Shown here one piece after another: positions 45,400 through 55,200 of a stretch of 64,000 nt of DNA. Below the pieces are notes generated by a model. That model did no database searches. It was not told the origin of the DNA and worked only from the letters and a program-made list of their open reading frames with translations. The DNA comes from Dolomedes plantarius. Taxonomy: Eukaryota > Arthropoda > Arachnida > Araneae > Dolomedidae. The position numbers were made by a program, and so were the translations under genes. The stretch's first letter is position 1. The number at the start of each line of letters is the position of its first letter. The stretch is taken from NCBI GenBank assembly GCA_907164885.2, contig OU015490.1:229810391-229874390 (forward strand). The letters are read 5' to 3'.

Positions 45400-46075
45400 T
45401 GAGAAAAACATTTCAGGTTGGAGTTTAACATGTTGAGAGGGAGAGGACTTGTAGATCCCAAAAAGCTATTACTTCCACCACTGCACATTAAATTGGGTTT
45501 GGTGAAACAATTTGTCAAAGCATTGCCAAAGGAAGGCGAATGTTTTACATACCTTTGTGATCAGTTTCCTGGGTTATCTGAAGCAAAGATAAAAGAAGGA
45601 GAGTTTGTTGGACTTAACATCAGAAATCTTATGAGGGATGCCAGCTTTGAGAAAAAAAATGCAAATAAAAAAAAGCAGCATGGGTATCTTTTAAACTAGT
45701 TTTAACCCTTTTTCTGGGAAATAAAAAGGACCCAAACTACTAGTCAATCGTCACCGACATGCCAGACAACTTCATGAGGCTGGGTTGTAATATGAGCATA
45801 AAAGTTCATTTTCTCCACTCACACCTTGATTTCTTCCCTGCAAATATTGGTGATGTCATTGAAGAGCAGGACGAAAGGTCCCATCAAGACAACAAGGAAA
45901 TGGGGAAAATGAACCAAGGAAGATGAAACATTAACATGATGGCGGATTACTGCTCGATATTAAAAAGGGACGATCATCAAGCTGTCCACAGCAGGAAGAG
46001 CAGTAAACGAAGTTTTGATATGAGGCGAAAGCACTTCTACAAGGACTTTTGACTCGAAATTATGCATTTTTTTCA
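45400..46075 (+). pseudogene. conserved repeat-encoded protein family of unknown function, broken
   Basis: A first frame (to 45699) reads LLLPPLHIKLGLVKQFVKAL, then KEGECFTYLCDQFPGLSEAK and IKEGEFVGLNIRNLM. After a frame break, a second frame from about 45760 reads MRLGCNMSIKVHFLHSHLDF, FPANIGDVIEEQDERSHQD and MMADYCSILKRDD. I recognise this as a family present in many copies in arthropod genomes, with the HFLHSHLDFFP core, but cannot name its domain or superfamily. Its repetitive occurrence suggests it belongs to a transposable element. Several stops and shifts between 45690 and 45960 make this copy a pseudogene. No terminal repeats were identified. Confidence 0.7.
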
Positions 46076-46079
46076 ATAT

Positions 46080-47026
46080 TATGTTGTGCAAATGTAAACC
46101 ATGGCATGTTTTATTTGTTTATTAAAATTTAGAACATTTAGAAAAAATGTGCAAAATTACGTTAAATTGAGTTTTTCACCCAAAATACACATCCTTTTTG
46201 TGAGATAATCTGACGTGATAGAAAAAAGTAGATTTCATTTTTGAAATCAACAATGAAAAATTCATAGAAATCAGTTATCAAACTACAAACAACTTTTAAA
46301 AATATTTTTTTGCAGACCTGTGTTATTTGTAATCCCTTTTCACACCATTCTATAAAAGGAATTGTTAATTGCAAAAGAATACCGTATATGACTTTTTACG
46401 AACTGATATATCAGTATATCAGTTAAATAAAATTAGCTCATTATAAGAAATTTTGTGCTTGTGTGTATGTGTAATTTCTTACCCTATTTTTTTTCCACAT
46501 ATATCTTCCAAATTTTTGTAATATAACATTTATTTACATACATGAACGTAAAACAAAACATTTAGAGATTACATCATTACTTTCTCATAAACACTGAAGA
46601 AAGTATGAAATATTAATTCTGATAATATTTGCTTGAGAGCTACCAAAAAAACTTTTTTTTTGATTCTGTCAATAAAAAAAAGCTACAGCCTGGTTTATAA
46701 AAATTCATTGCTCGGAATAGAATGATAGCTGTCTTTTCTAAAGAAAAAAATACTTTACAACCTTTCTAACTCATTTTTTTTGTCTTTATTAAACGACTGG
46801 AAAAGATATCCTTAAGCAATGAAATTTTCGTTGGGAGCGAAAAGAGATGTAGACATCTTACGCATGAGTGGCTAAGGGCATTTTGACTGCTGTAAGAAAT
46901 GATATTAAAACCTTGATGTCGCAATATATTCAGTGGTATTTAATTAAAATTTTGTGCAGAATATGAATTAAATATTATTACCGCCATTCAAAATAATGTG
47001 TCTGCGAAGTCTGGGTGAAATATTAA
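46080..47026. other. gene-free AT-rich DNA
   Basis: Nothing recognised. Confidence 0.6.

Positions 47027-47085
<59 letters not shown>
47027..47085. repeat. (TA)n microsatellite
   Basis: TA tract with one CA interruption near its left end. Confidence 0.97.
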
Positions 47086-47087
<2 letters not shown>

Positions 47088-47237
47088 CTATGTTCTAAAG
47101 ACAATAGGAATAAGCATATTTTAGACTTAAAAGCTGTGCTAACACGTAATAATTACCCCGAAAGTCTATCAAACACATATTTGGTTGTTTTAGTTTTATG
47201 AATAGTTTGTTCTGTTGCATTTAATAAGTTAAACATA

Positions 47238-47674
47238 TGTAAGGTATACACAAGATTCGATTCACAAGAATCGAACTTTTGAGTGAATTAAAGAAGCTGC
47301 TTCAGATATGCTAATTTTGGCATACGCGCTTAGTATAAATACCACGCAGCGTCATTAATGAAAAAAGGGAGTTGTTGTTAAGGTTGAAAAGGTGTTATCC
47401 TGCGCTAGTGCTTTACGGGCCAGAAGTTTACGTGGCAGTACTGCTGGTTTGACTTACTGTTCGTGAGTATAAAAATATATTGTTCTTGAAAGCTGTATTT
47501 ACATTCCGTACAAGTAGTACGCATGCTTATTGCTGTAAAAGCCAATTATATGTGCAGCGAATTCAATAAACATTATTTCATGTATAAACTGTGTTTGTAT
47601 ATAATTCAAATAGAGTGCCACTTCAAATTATATACACCCAAGTCTGGGTAGAAGTGAGCATAGATTCTCTATAC
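47238..47674 (+). repeat. 5' LTR
   Basis: Begins TGTAAGG. It has a U3 hairpin (TTCGATTC-ACAA-GAATCGAA, 47256-47275), a TATA box (TATAAAT, 47334-47340) and AATAAA (47565-47570), giving the U3-R-U5 order. The last two bases (AC) may belong outside the LTR. It differs from the 3' LTR at about 47276, where this copy has C and the other has A. Confidence 0.95.
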
Positions 47675-47685
47675 TGGCGCCCGAA
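47675..47685 (+). other. primer-binding site (tRNA-Lys type)
   Basis: TGGCGCCCGAA directly follows the 5' LTR. It equals the first bases of the well-known tRNA-Lys(3) primer-binding site; the match stops after 11 bases. Confidence 0.8.
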
Positions 47686-47708
47686 AAATATATATACCCT
47701 GGTAGTTA

Positions 47709-48994
47709 CGTCTGTGAAGTTGGCCCCCCGACATTGAGATATCCAAATTTTGAAAACGGCATACGTTTGAGCGTCGTTTGAGCGCGTTTGAGCGCCAAAA
47801 ATTTTCGTTTGAGCGCCATTTGTAAAAAAGTTATGGGCATTTCTTTTTTTGGCGGGAAAAACACCTGGCCCCCCCCGACATTGAGATATTCAAATTTTGA
47901 GAACGGCATTCGTTTGAGCGTCGTTTGAGCGCGTTTGAGCGCCAAAAATTTTCGTTTGAGCGCCATTTGTAAAAAAGTTATAGGCATTTCTTTTTTTGGC
48001 GGGAAAAACACCTAGCCCCCCCGACATTGAGATATTCAAATTTTGAGAACGGCATTCGTTTGAGCGTCGTTTGAGCGCGTTTGAGCGCCAAAAATTTTCG
48101 TTTGAGCGCCATTTGAAAAAAAGTTATGGGCATTTCTTTTTTTGGCGGGAAAAACACCTGGCCCCCCCGACATTGAGATATTCAAATTTTGAGAAAGGCA
48201 TTCGTTTGAGCGTCGTTTGAGCGCGTTTGAGCGCCAAAAATTTTCGTTTGAGCGCCATTTGTAAAAAAGTTATAGGCATTTCTTTTTTTGGCGGGAAAAA
48301 CACCTAGCCCCCCCGACATTGAGATATTCAAATTTTGAGAACGGCATTCGTTTGAGCGTCGTTTGAGCGCGTTTGAGCGCCAAAAATTTTCGTTTGAGCG
48401 CCATTTGTAAAAAAGTTATGGGCATTTCTTATTTTGGCGGGAAAAACACCTAGCCCCCCCGACATTGAGATATTCAAATTTTGAGAACGGCATTCGTTTG
48501 AGCGCGTTTGAGCGCCAAAAATTTTCGTTTGAGCGCCATTTGTAAAAAAGTTATGGACATTTCTTTTTTTGGCGGGAAAAACACCTAGCCCCCCGACATT
48601 GAGATATTCAAATTTTGAGAACGGCATTCGTTTGAGCGTCGTTTGAGCGTGTTTGAGCGCCAAAAATTTTCGCTATTTTCTTTGTATACAATGGGCGCTA
48701 CATCAAGAAGTGAAGGTGATCAGTGTGTGAAGTGTTGTACCGAGTTATCCCCCCCCCAACTTTAAAAATAGAAGTGATGAAAAGAATGGCATCCCCCCCC
48801 CCTTCTTTCCCAAGATTACCAACGCCCAACGGACACAGGTGTCAGCCGGTCTTAAAATAACAACCCCTCATAAACTGTACCTTTTTTGGTTTGTACTTTT
48901 TTGTATGTCATGCCCACACTGTACATTCCCGTTTTTATGCAGAATTTTTTTTTATAATAGAGAATGAAAAACGCTACCCTAGGACCTTTTAAAC
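47709..48994 (+). repeat. left foldback TIR: 7 x 146-bp array plus 310-bp inner part
   Basis: GACATTGAGAT anchors occur at 47730, 47877, 48023, 48169, 48315, 48461 and 48595. The spacing is 146-147 bp except for the last, which is 134 because one 12-bp subunit is missing. Each unit contains 4-5 copies of CGTTTGAGCG and a GGCGGGAAAAACACC block. Runs of C vary in length. After the array, the segment with GGTGATCAGTGTGTGAAG and CATGCCCACACTG is mirrored at 55196-55500. Confidence 0.95.
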
Positions 48995-49379
48995 CTTCAA
49001 ATTCCAATAAATACATCAAGAAAAAAATAGAAGCAGAAAAATTTGGGCAAGAATTCTGTCAGCTGTAAATGATTTTCAACTATGTTAAGCAATTGCTTGA
49101 TGCAATTTTATAATTTGAGTTTTTATAATTTTCTAACACTGTAACACAGTTATTGTAAATGTGGTAAAAGCAAAGATTATTTTAACGAGGAAGGATATGT
49201 CAAACTGTTTTCTAGACCAGCGGTTCTCAACCTGGGGGGTGCGCCCCCTAGGGGGGGGGGTAGAAGAATTTCAAGGGAGGCTTGAGTTAAAAAAAATAAA
49301 TAAAAAGTAAAACTAACTGTTATTTACTGTATTCAATTTTGTGGTCACAATGTAACCGTAACGTATTTTCGACATTCAA

Positions 49380-50026
49380 CTGTCTGAACATGAAGCTACA
49401 ATGTCAGAAAAAAATTCTGAAGACTTATGATGCAGTTAAGGGTTTCGCAAAGAATATAGCTCTTTGGCAACGCCGTCTTCAGAGTTCAGAGCCAAATTTT
49501 TCATCCTCTCCAAGATTGAACGACCTCCTCGATGATAAAAAAAAATCCCTCATTGCAACAGATAAATGTATTGAAGGACCTTATATCATTATGCATTTGG
49601 TAGGTAGCATTGCAAAATGAAATTGCAGACTATTTTCCAGATATTAGTTCACAGAATCGGGAGTTTAAGTTAACAAGAGATCCTTTTAAAATCGACGTGG
49701 ATGTACTTCCTGATAATATCCAGGAACAAGCTTTCGACCTAAAATGTGATTCTCAAGCAAACGCGGAATTCGAAAACATGGATGTTGAAAATTTTTGGTT
49801 ACGCTATTTTCCTGTTTACCCAGAAGTTGCTTTGGAAGCTTTGAGGTTGTTAGTGCAGTTTTCATCCACATATCTCTGTGAATCTGGATTTTCAGCATTA
49901 GCATACATAAAGTCAAAATATCGAGCAAAGCTGGACGTTGAAAGAGACCTGAGGTGTGCTTTGTCACAGTTACAACCTAATATTCAAAAACTTGTCAATG
50001 ACAAACAATGCCAGACCTCTTATTAA
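49380..50026 (+). pseudogene. hAT transposase, C-terminal part
   Basis: Two overlapping frames with one frameshift near 49610 form the end of a hAT transposase of the ZBED5/SCAND3-related (Charlie) type. Segments include AKNIALWQRRLQSSEPNF, then NEIADYFPDIS, FWLRYFPVYPEVALEALRLL, then the dimerisation motif FSSTYLCESGFSALAYIKSK and DLRCALSQLQPNI. The catalytic Asp residues lie further N-terminal and are missing, so only about one third of a normal protein remains. The BED finger is also absent. Domesticated relatives in animals resemble this region, but the flanking hAT ends and the frameshift show a transposon relic. Confidence 0.88.
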
Positions 50027-50544
50027 TGTTTTGAAAGTGACTGGTATTACATTCCAAACTCACCTAGATCCTTGATTACTTCAAATATATTTGATCTGTA
50101 TTTAATTCTTTGATTTCCTATGTTCTAATAACAATACTATGTTCCAAATTAAGATATGTGTAGTAATATTAAATTTTGTGTATGAAATTATCTATTCTAT
50201 ATTTTCATTTAATAACCAGCTTCAGTTTCAAATTTCGATTGTACTACTTGTATTGACCACATATCGCTCACTCCTTTCAACAACGTCATACCTCAAAAAT
50301 CGGTGATTTTTAGTTATGCTTGTTTTCAGAATGCTCTGAAAGAGTATTAGCTACAGGTAGTAATTTTTTTCCTTGTATATTGATAAAACTATTTTGCATT
50401 TTACATCTCGCAAATTTTATCGCTCTCCGATTTGTAAGTAAAATTTTTTGGATTGCCTCACCAATTTACTGGGCAATCCTCAATGCCGAATTATTATATC
50501 ATAATCTTTGAGCATATTTGTTTTTTACTTTTTAAAACTCAAAC

Positions 50545-51000
50545 TGGTGAGGGGAGTTTGCAAAACCTTCCCCGGTAACCTACGCCTTTCAACACCGCCC
50601 CCTTTTGCGTCCAGCTGTATTATAACTTCTCTCTTCTCCCGAATTCCACTGAGCAGACACGGTATGGGTGTCCACCCCGTTTCGTCGACACTAAATTTTC
50701 TCCCCCCCCCCCCCTTTTCCCGTTCAAGTTTCCCTTTCGGTATGCACGGGTCTAAAAATCATCACAAAAACTCACAGAAACGCATCTGGTTCAGCGGCAA
50801 ACCTCTTCCCAGACGGTCAGCGACAATCAAAGTTACGATACCGCTTTGTAATGGGAGCAGAAATACGTGTTCACACTCCAAACATAAAGATGTCAGATAA
50901 GGGGGTGGCCCACTGGTCGCCCAAACAAAAGCAACCCCTCTCACCCCCGGGGAGATGACACAAGCTTGGGCTATCCAGACAGAAATGTAAACAAACAGGA
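50545..51000. other. GC-rich, C-tract-containing segment inside the hAT element
   Basis: Contrasts with the AT-rich surroundings and contains runs such as 13 or more C near 50701-50714. It has a 130-codon plus-strand frame (50508-50900) without recognisable domain. It may be an insertion of unknown type. Confidence 0.4.
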
Positions 51001-51022
51001 GCTATCACCAATTCTTCTACAC

Positions 51023-51290
51023 CAGGGGTGTCAAACTCAAAGGCTAACTTGGGCCAAACAAACAAGGTTTAACTATAGGTGGGCCGCAAAAAAATCAATA
51101 TTAATAGAAACGTGGGTTTATTTACCTAATTACAGTATATTCAACATAAATATACGCATTTTGTTTAATAATAGCAAAAAAAGAGTATAATTAAAAAACA
51201 TTTAGCGAATTCTTCCTGTCTTATTATAATTCTGCGTCGGTTATTTCATTATATATTATTGTGTACCAACATATTGGCCGGACCGCAAAA
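51023..51290. mobile_element. fragment of a second hAT-type MITE
   Basis: Starts CAGGGGTGTCAAACTC, a typical hAT terminus, with GGGCCGCAAAAAAA shortly inside. GGCCGGACCGCAAAAATG near 51274 looks like the mirrored inner part of the right end, but the terminal bases are missing where the next fragment begins. Confidence 0.55.
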
Positions 51291-51735
51291 ATGTTCGTCC
51301 ATTGGACTTTGCATGCATGTGCTTACTTAAACGAGGAGCTTTCACACCGATTGGTGGGGCGTGCGAGTGACAGTGATTTACCCTTAATCACATGGCCACC
51401 AAGATCCCCGGACCTCACGCCATGCGATTTCTTTTATGGGGTTCCTTCAAAAACACTATTTATGCACTACTGATGCCGAAAATACTGAAAGAACTTCAAG
51501 AACGCATTTGTGCAGTGTTAGGAACTATTGACTACAAAATGTGCGGTACGAACTTGATTACAGATTAGATGCTTGTCGTGTAACAAAAGGGTCACACATC
51601 GAACATTTGTAACTGAAAATAAAACTTGGTATATTTTTCTCTAATTTCGTGTATCACTTATTGTAATATGTGTAATAGTTTCGAAAATATAAAATATTTA
51701 AAATCTGGTCATTCATTTGTGCTAACCCTGTATAT
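51290..51735 (+). pseudogene. mariner-like (DD41D-type) transposase C-terminal fragment
   Basis: The frame contains WTLHACAYLNEELSHRL, GRASDSDLPLITWPPRSPDL and TPCDFF, that is, the PRSPDLTPxDFFLWG motif surrounding the third catalytic Asp. Frameshifts follow at the YGVPSKT/ALLMPKILKELQERI junction. The second Asp region upstream is corrupted or missing. After the stop, untranslated sequence runs to GCTAACCCTGTATAT at about 51720-51735, probably the element's right terminal repeat with TA. Only about 90 residues remain. Confidence 0.75.
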
Positions 51736-52021
51736 ATGGTTAAATTACATATAAAAAATTAAGGTTTTTAAATGATATGGAATGCGCATGGAGTATTTTT
51801 AAAAATGTCAGTATTTTTGAAAAAAATTTGAAACATATAGGTATTATTCTTCAAAAAAATCTTTGTTTTGAGTTCTCTCCTGAAAAATCTTGTTTTTCGA
51901 GATATGACGTTGTTGAAAGGAGTAAGCGATATGGTGATGGTGGGGGGGGGGAGGCGTGACCTCACATCAGTGTTCAAAGGGGGGCACAGAGCCTGAAAGG
52001 TTGAGAACCCCTGTTCTAGAC

Positions 52022-52220
52022 CATAAATGTAGTGCAATTGACGTCTAGTTAACTCTAACTCTTCTAAACACTATAAAAAGGTCGGTAAGTTTATTCCAAT
52101 ATTCTGTTGAATACATTTCATTTCTTATATCGACTATTTTTATTTAGTAACTGATTGCACTCATTTAGTTATGTTATAAAATATTTGACCAGAAATCTTA
52201 TGGTATATTTTGGGTTTTAA
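52022..52220. other. unique foldback interior between hAT and Tc1 insertions
   Basis: About 200 bp of AT-rich sequence without recognisable coding. With 48995-49209 it represents the original left interior of the foldback element. Confidence 0.6.
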
Positions 52221-52222
52221 TA

Positions 52223-53480
52223 CACTGGTTATCAAAAATTAAGGAAAAGTCACAAAAATACCGATTACTCAAAAAGTTTAGCGTGGAATTTAATGAAACT
52301 TATATGCATTATACAACACATAGGTAGGTATAAAATAGCATAAAAAGAAATCGTCAGGCAATTATGGTGTTGCAGAAACTAGCATGTGCATAGAAAGAAC
52401 ATATCGGACGTATCAGTTTGGTATAGGAAAAGTACCTTTAATATGGTGTATTATCCCCCCGAGAAGCAATACAGCACATACAGATGTGTGAAGCTGTCAA
52501 TTATGCGGTCTATGAGTTCGGTAGGAAGCGAGAGCCATTGCTCGTGCAAAGCCATTGAAAGCGTGGCTAGGGTCCTAAGAGGAGGATTGAGAGCAGATAT
52601 ACGTCGTCCTTAAGCGTCCCAAACATGCTCGATAGGATTCAGGTCCGGTGATCGAGCTGGCCACTCCGTGCGCTGAATTGTTTCCTGCTCAAGATAAGCA
52701 TCCACGATGCGAGCCCTGTGCGGTCTCGCGTTATCGTCCTGTAGCACGAAAGCATCACCTATTGCCCCGGCATAAGGGCGCACATAAGCATCAAGGATGT
52801 CATCTCTATAGGTGTGAGCATTCACATTTCCACGGGTAAAGACATGGAGGTCTGTGCCTCCACCCAAAAAGATACCACCCCAAACACAGACACTACCTGA
52901 TCCGTATGCATCTCTTTCACGGATATGTGATGGATGAAAACGAGTTCCAGGTTCTGTCCAAATTAAAATACGCCTACTATCGCTTTGGAGGCTAAACCTG
53001 GACTCATCCGTAAAGCGAACAGCCGTCCATTGATCACGCGTCAAGTGGACATGTTGACGTGCCCACTGCAAATGTTCCCCCGCCTATGGCGTGACGTGAG
53101 CGGGACGCAAATGACTGGTCGCCTCGCAAATTGACCACTTTCGTTAAGCTTTCTACATACGGTTGACGTTGATAACAACCTTCCGGAGCTTGCAGCGAGG
53201 GAGAATCTACAGACGGAGCTTGCAGACGGAGTTTCGGTTCTATTCCTTCGTGTGCATAATGACAAATATCGGTCATCGGCACTCGTCGTAGCTTATGGCC
53301 GTCCTTGGCTGAACCTCTTGAATGCGACATCCGTGGTTAGAAATTGTTAGAAAGTCTATGAACCTCAGACGGATTCACATTTAGCCGTCTGGCCGCTTCT
53401 GTCTGACTTTGTCCTGCCTCTATTCTCCCAATAGCTCGCCATCGCATTTCTTCGGTCAAATGATGCCTGGAGGTCATTGT
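52223..53480 (-). mobile_element. Tc1-type element inserted in the foldback element, one end missing
   Basis: The left end CACTGGTTATCAAAAATTAAGG preceded by TA (52221-52222) is a Tc1-like terminus and the 3' end of the minus-strand transposase gene. The matching end expected right of 53480 was not found; homology stops just after the transposase start codon at 53477. So the 5' end was deleted or the insertion is rearranged against the ubiquitin-protease-like ORF. Confidence 0.8.
52610..53477 (-). pseudogene. Tc1 transposase (DD34E), frameshifted
   Basis: The N-terminal frame begins MTSRHHLTEEMRWRAIGRIE at 53477, with a helix-turn-helix (QSQTEAARRLNVNPSEVHRL). Stops and shifts follow between 53340 and 53060 (pieces STVCRKLNESGQFARRP and others). 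The C-terminal frame 53071-52610 is open: RFTDESRFSLQSDSRR (first Asp), VCVWGGIFLGG, LQDDNARPHRARIVD (second Asp) and PDLNPIEHVWD (Glu). I count 34 residues between the second Asp and the Glu. The protein stops directly after HVWDA, shorter than normal. Catalytic residues are intact, but the broken N-terminal half makes it inactive. It belongs to a different Tc1 family from 38521-39929. Confidence 0.9.
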
Positions 53481-53517
53481 TACAATTTGGGTATGCCAAT
53501 TGTCCAATTCGGCGTCA

Positions 53518-54372
53518 ATGAAATTAATTAAAAATGGCAATTTATGCCAGCCACAAGAAATTTGTGGAGAAGTCATTTCAATAAAAAACACATGTCCTTT
53601 CGATTCCATTCTGCAGAGTTTAAGTACAGCGATAACGGACTTTAAAGATTACATTAATTACGCAAAATGTTCTTCAAATTCCGTTTTGCAGTTAGCTCTA
53701 AAACTTCTGGCTGACAAAAACTTGACCGCATTTTATAAAAGCAGAGCTATATTTTTAAAATCCATGTATCCCAAATCAGAATCTCCAGTCCTTCCAAATC
53801 TTTCTTTTGTAGACGCAACTGATAATATAATCAATTTTTTGGAAAAAACACTTAAGGACGCACCCAGCGTCACTCTTGTTAAAATCTGCAATAAGTGCAG
53901 TGCAATGAAAATACAAGTTTTGCCCGTCCTGCGTGTCAACAGAGAACGAATTATGGCAGATGGCGTAAAATCATTACAAACTGCAATTTCTGAACAGTTC
54001 GATTCTACCTATATGTGCAAGAAGCCAAACTGCAACAACGGCATTCAAGCCGTAAAACGGACTTTCGGCCACCATTTATTCGTTGAACTCGATTTCTTAG
54101 ATTCGACAAATCGTTTGTTGCAAGAAAAAATTACTAAAAATCAAGTGTGTGACTTGACAAAACTTTTGGATTTTCCGGTCGAACTGAAATTAGAAAATTC
54201 CCTATATCTTTTAGGTGCAGTTATTGCTTACCAGTCAAATCACTATATAGCGTACTGCCATCGAACGAGTGGGACTTGGGAAAAATACAACGATTTGGAG
54301 AACAAAGTTATTAATATTAAGGAAGATTTATTCGTTAATCCACACGCGGTAATATATTTACTATCAGCTTAA
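53518..54372 (+). CDS. ubiquitin-specific-protease-like ORF carried by the foldback element
   Basis: An open frame of 284 codons from the first ATG (53518); the frame itself is open from 53464, where it meets Tc1 sequence, so the true N-terminus may have been lost. The Cys box ISIKNTCPFDSILQSLS contains NTC (Cys at residue 26). A C-terminal His box LLGAVIAYQSNHYIAYCHR (His about 242) is followed by GTWEKYNDL with the Trp and Asn/Asp expected in peptidase C19 enzymes. Between them CNKC (near residue 118) and CKKPNC (near 160) form a C-x2-C ... C-x4-C pair, like the zinc ribbon of USP fingers. The predicted role is a papain-fold deubiquitinase-like cysteine peptidase. Its place inside a transposon suggests an element-encoded or captured gene, possibly the C-terminal domain of a larger element protein. 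There is no frameshift over 850 bp. Confidence 0.75.
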   Translation: MKLIKNGNLCQPQEICGEVISIKNTCPFDSILQSLSTAITDFKDYINYAKCSSNSVLQLALKLLADKNLTAFYKSRAIFLKSMYPKSESPVLPNLSFVDATDNIINFLEKTLKDAPSVTLVKICNKCSAMKIQVLPVLRVNRERIMADGVKSLQTAISEQFDSTYMCKKPNCNNGIQAVKRTFGHHLFVELDFLDSTNRLLQEKITKNQVCDLTKLLDFPVELKLENSLYLLGAVIAYQSNHYIAYCHRTSGTWEKYNDLENKVINIKEDLFVNPHAVIYLLSA

Positions 54373-54489
54373 TCTTAAAATTGGAACCATTTTAACGATC
54401 AACTAACTATTGGAACCTTTTGTTTTTAATTACCTGACTTCAGTGTGGAATATTATAATTACCATATTTAGCTTTTTACGATAATTGAT

Positions 54490-55200
54490 AATTTTGTACA
54501 TATTTTGAATGTCACAGCAATCTCGGGTTTATGTTTCTAATCATTTATGCGCGTATCTCTTAATAATTATATTAAAATGTTAATCTTTTGCTCCGTTCTG
54601 TACGAGAAAAAAAACATTTTACTTATTGTATATTATAATTTTGAAATTGGGATTTTTAACGTAGTCATATTTTATTGTAGTACTCATGCATCAAGTTTTA
54701 TACTTAATTTTTGTACATACATATTTTGAATGTCACAGCAATCTCGGGTTTATGTTTCTAATCATTTATGCGCGTATCTCTTAATAATTATATTAAAATG
54801 TTAATCTTTTGCTCCGTTCTGTACGAGAAACAAAACATTTTATTTATTGTATATTATAATTTTGAAATTGGGATTTTTAATGTAGTCATATTTTATTGTA
54901 GTACTCATGCATCAAGTTTTATACTTAATTTTTGTACATACATATTTTGAATGTCACAGCAATCTCGGGTTTATGTTTCTAATCATTTATGCGCGTATCT
55001 CTTAATAATTATATTAAAATGTTAATCTTTTGCTCCGTTCTGTACGAGAAACAAAACATTTTATTTATTGTATATTATAATTTTGAAATTGGGATTTTTA
55101 ATGTAGTTATATTTTATTGTAGTATTCATGCATCGAGTTTTATACTTAATTTTTGTACATACATATTTTGAATGTCACAGCAATCTCGGGTTTATGTTTA
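54490..55200 (+). repeat. 221-bp tandem repeat, 3.2 copies, inside the foldback element
   Basis: TATTTTGAATGTCACAGC anchors at 54501, 54722, 54943 and 55164, spaced exactly 221 bp. Copies differ at only a few positions. Each holds the same AT-rich 60-codon frame, which is a repeat artefact. The array begins about 120 bp after the stop of the protease-like ORF and runs into the inner edge of the right TIR. Confidence 0.97.

Larger units (their letters stand above)
49218..52013 (+). mobile_element. hAT (Charlie/ZBED-like) element inserted in the foldback element
   Basis: The ends CAGCGGTTCTCAACC and GGTTGAGAACCCCTG are inverted repeats. A perfect 8-bp duplication TTCTAGAC flanks them (49210-49217 and 52014-52021), diagnostic of hAT. 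The left 800 bp encode the C-terminal part of a hAT transposase; the right 1.5 kb are unrelated sequence, including fragments of other elements at 50545-51000, 51023-51290 and 51290-51735. The flanking foldback sequence rejoins cleanly at the duplication. Confidence 0.95.

Noticed and set aside
47706..48663. Frames of about 100 codons across the left foldback array
   Set aside because: They are translations of 146-bp noncoding units; the repeated peptides change phase from unit to unit, and nothing in them resembles a protein domain.
53337..53609. Minus-strand frame starting at 53609
   Set aside because: The first 44 codons are antisense to the protease-like ORF; the real Tc1 start is the Met at 53477.
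54547..55171. Three identical-looking 60-codon ORFs spaced 221 bp
   Set aside because: Copies of one AT-rich tandem repeat; composition is dictated by the repeat and there is no start context or motif.
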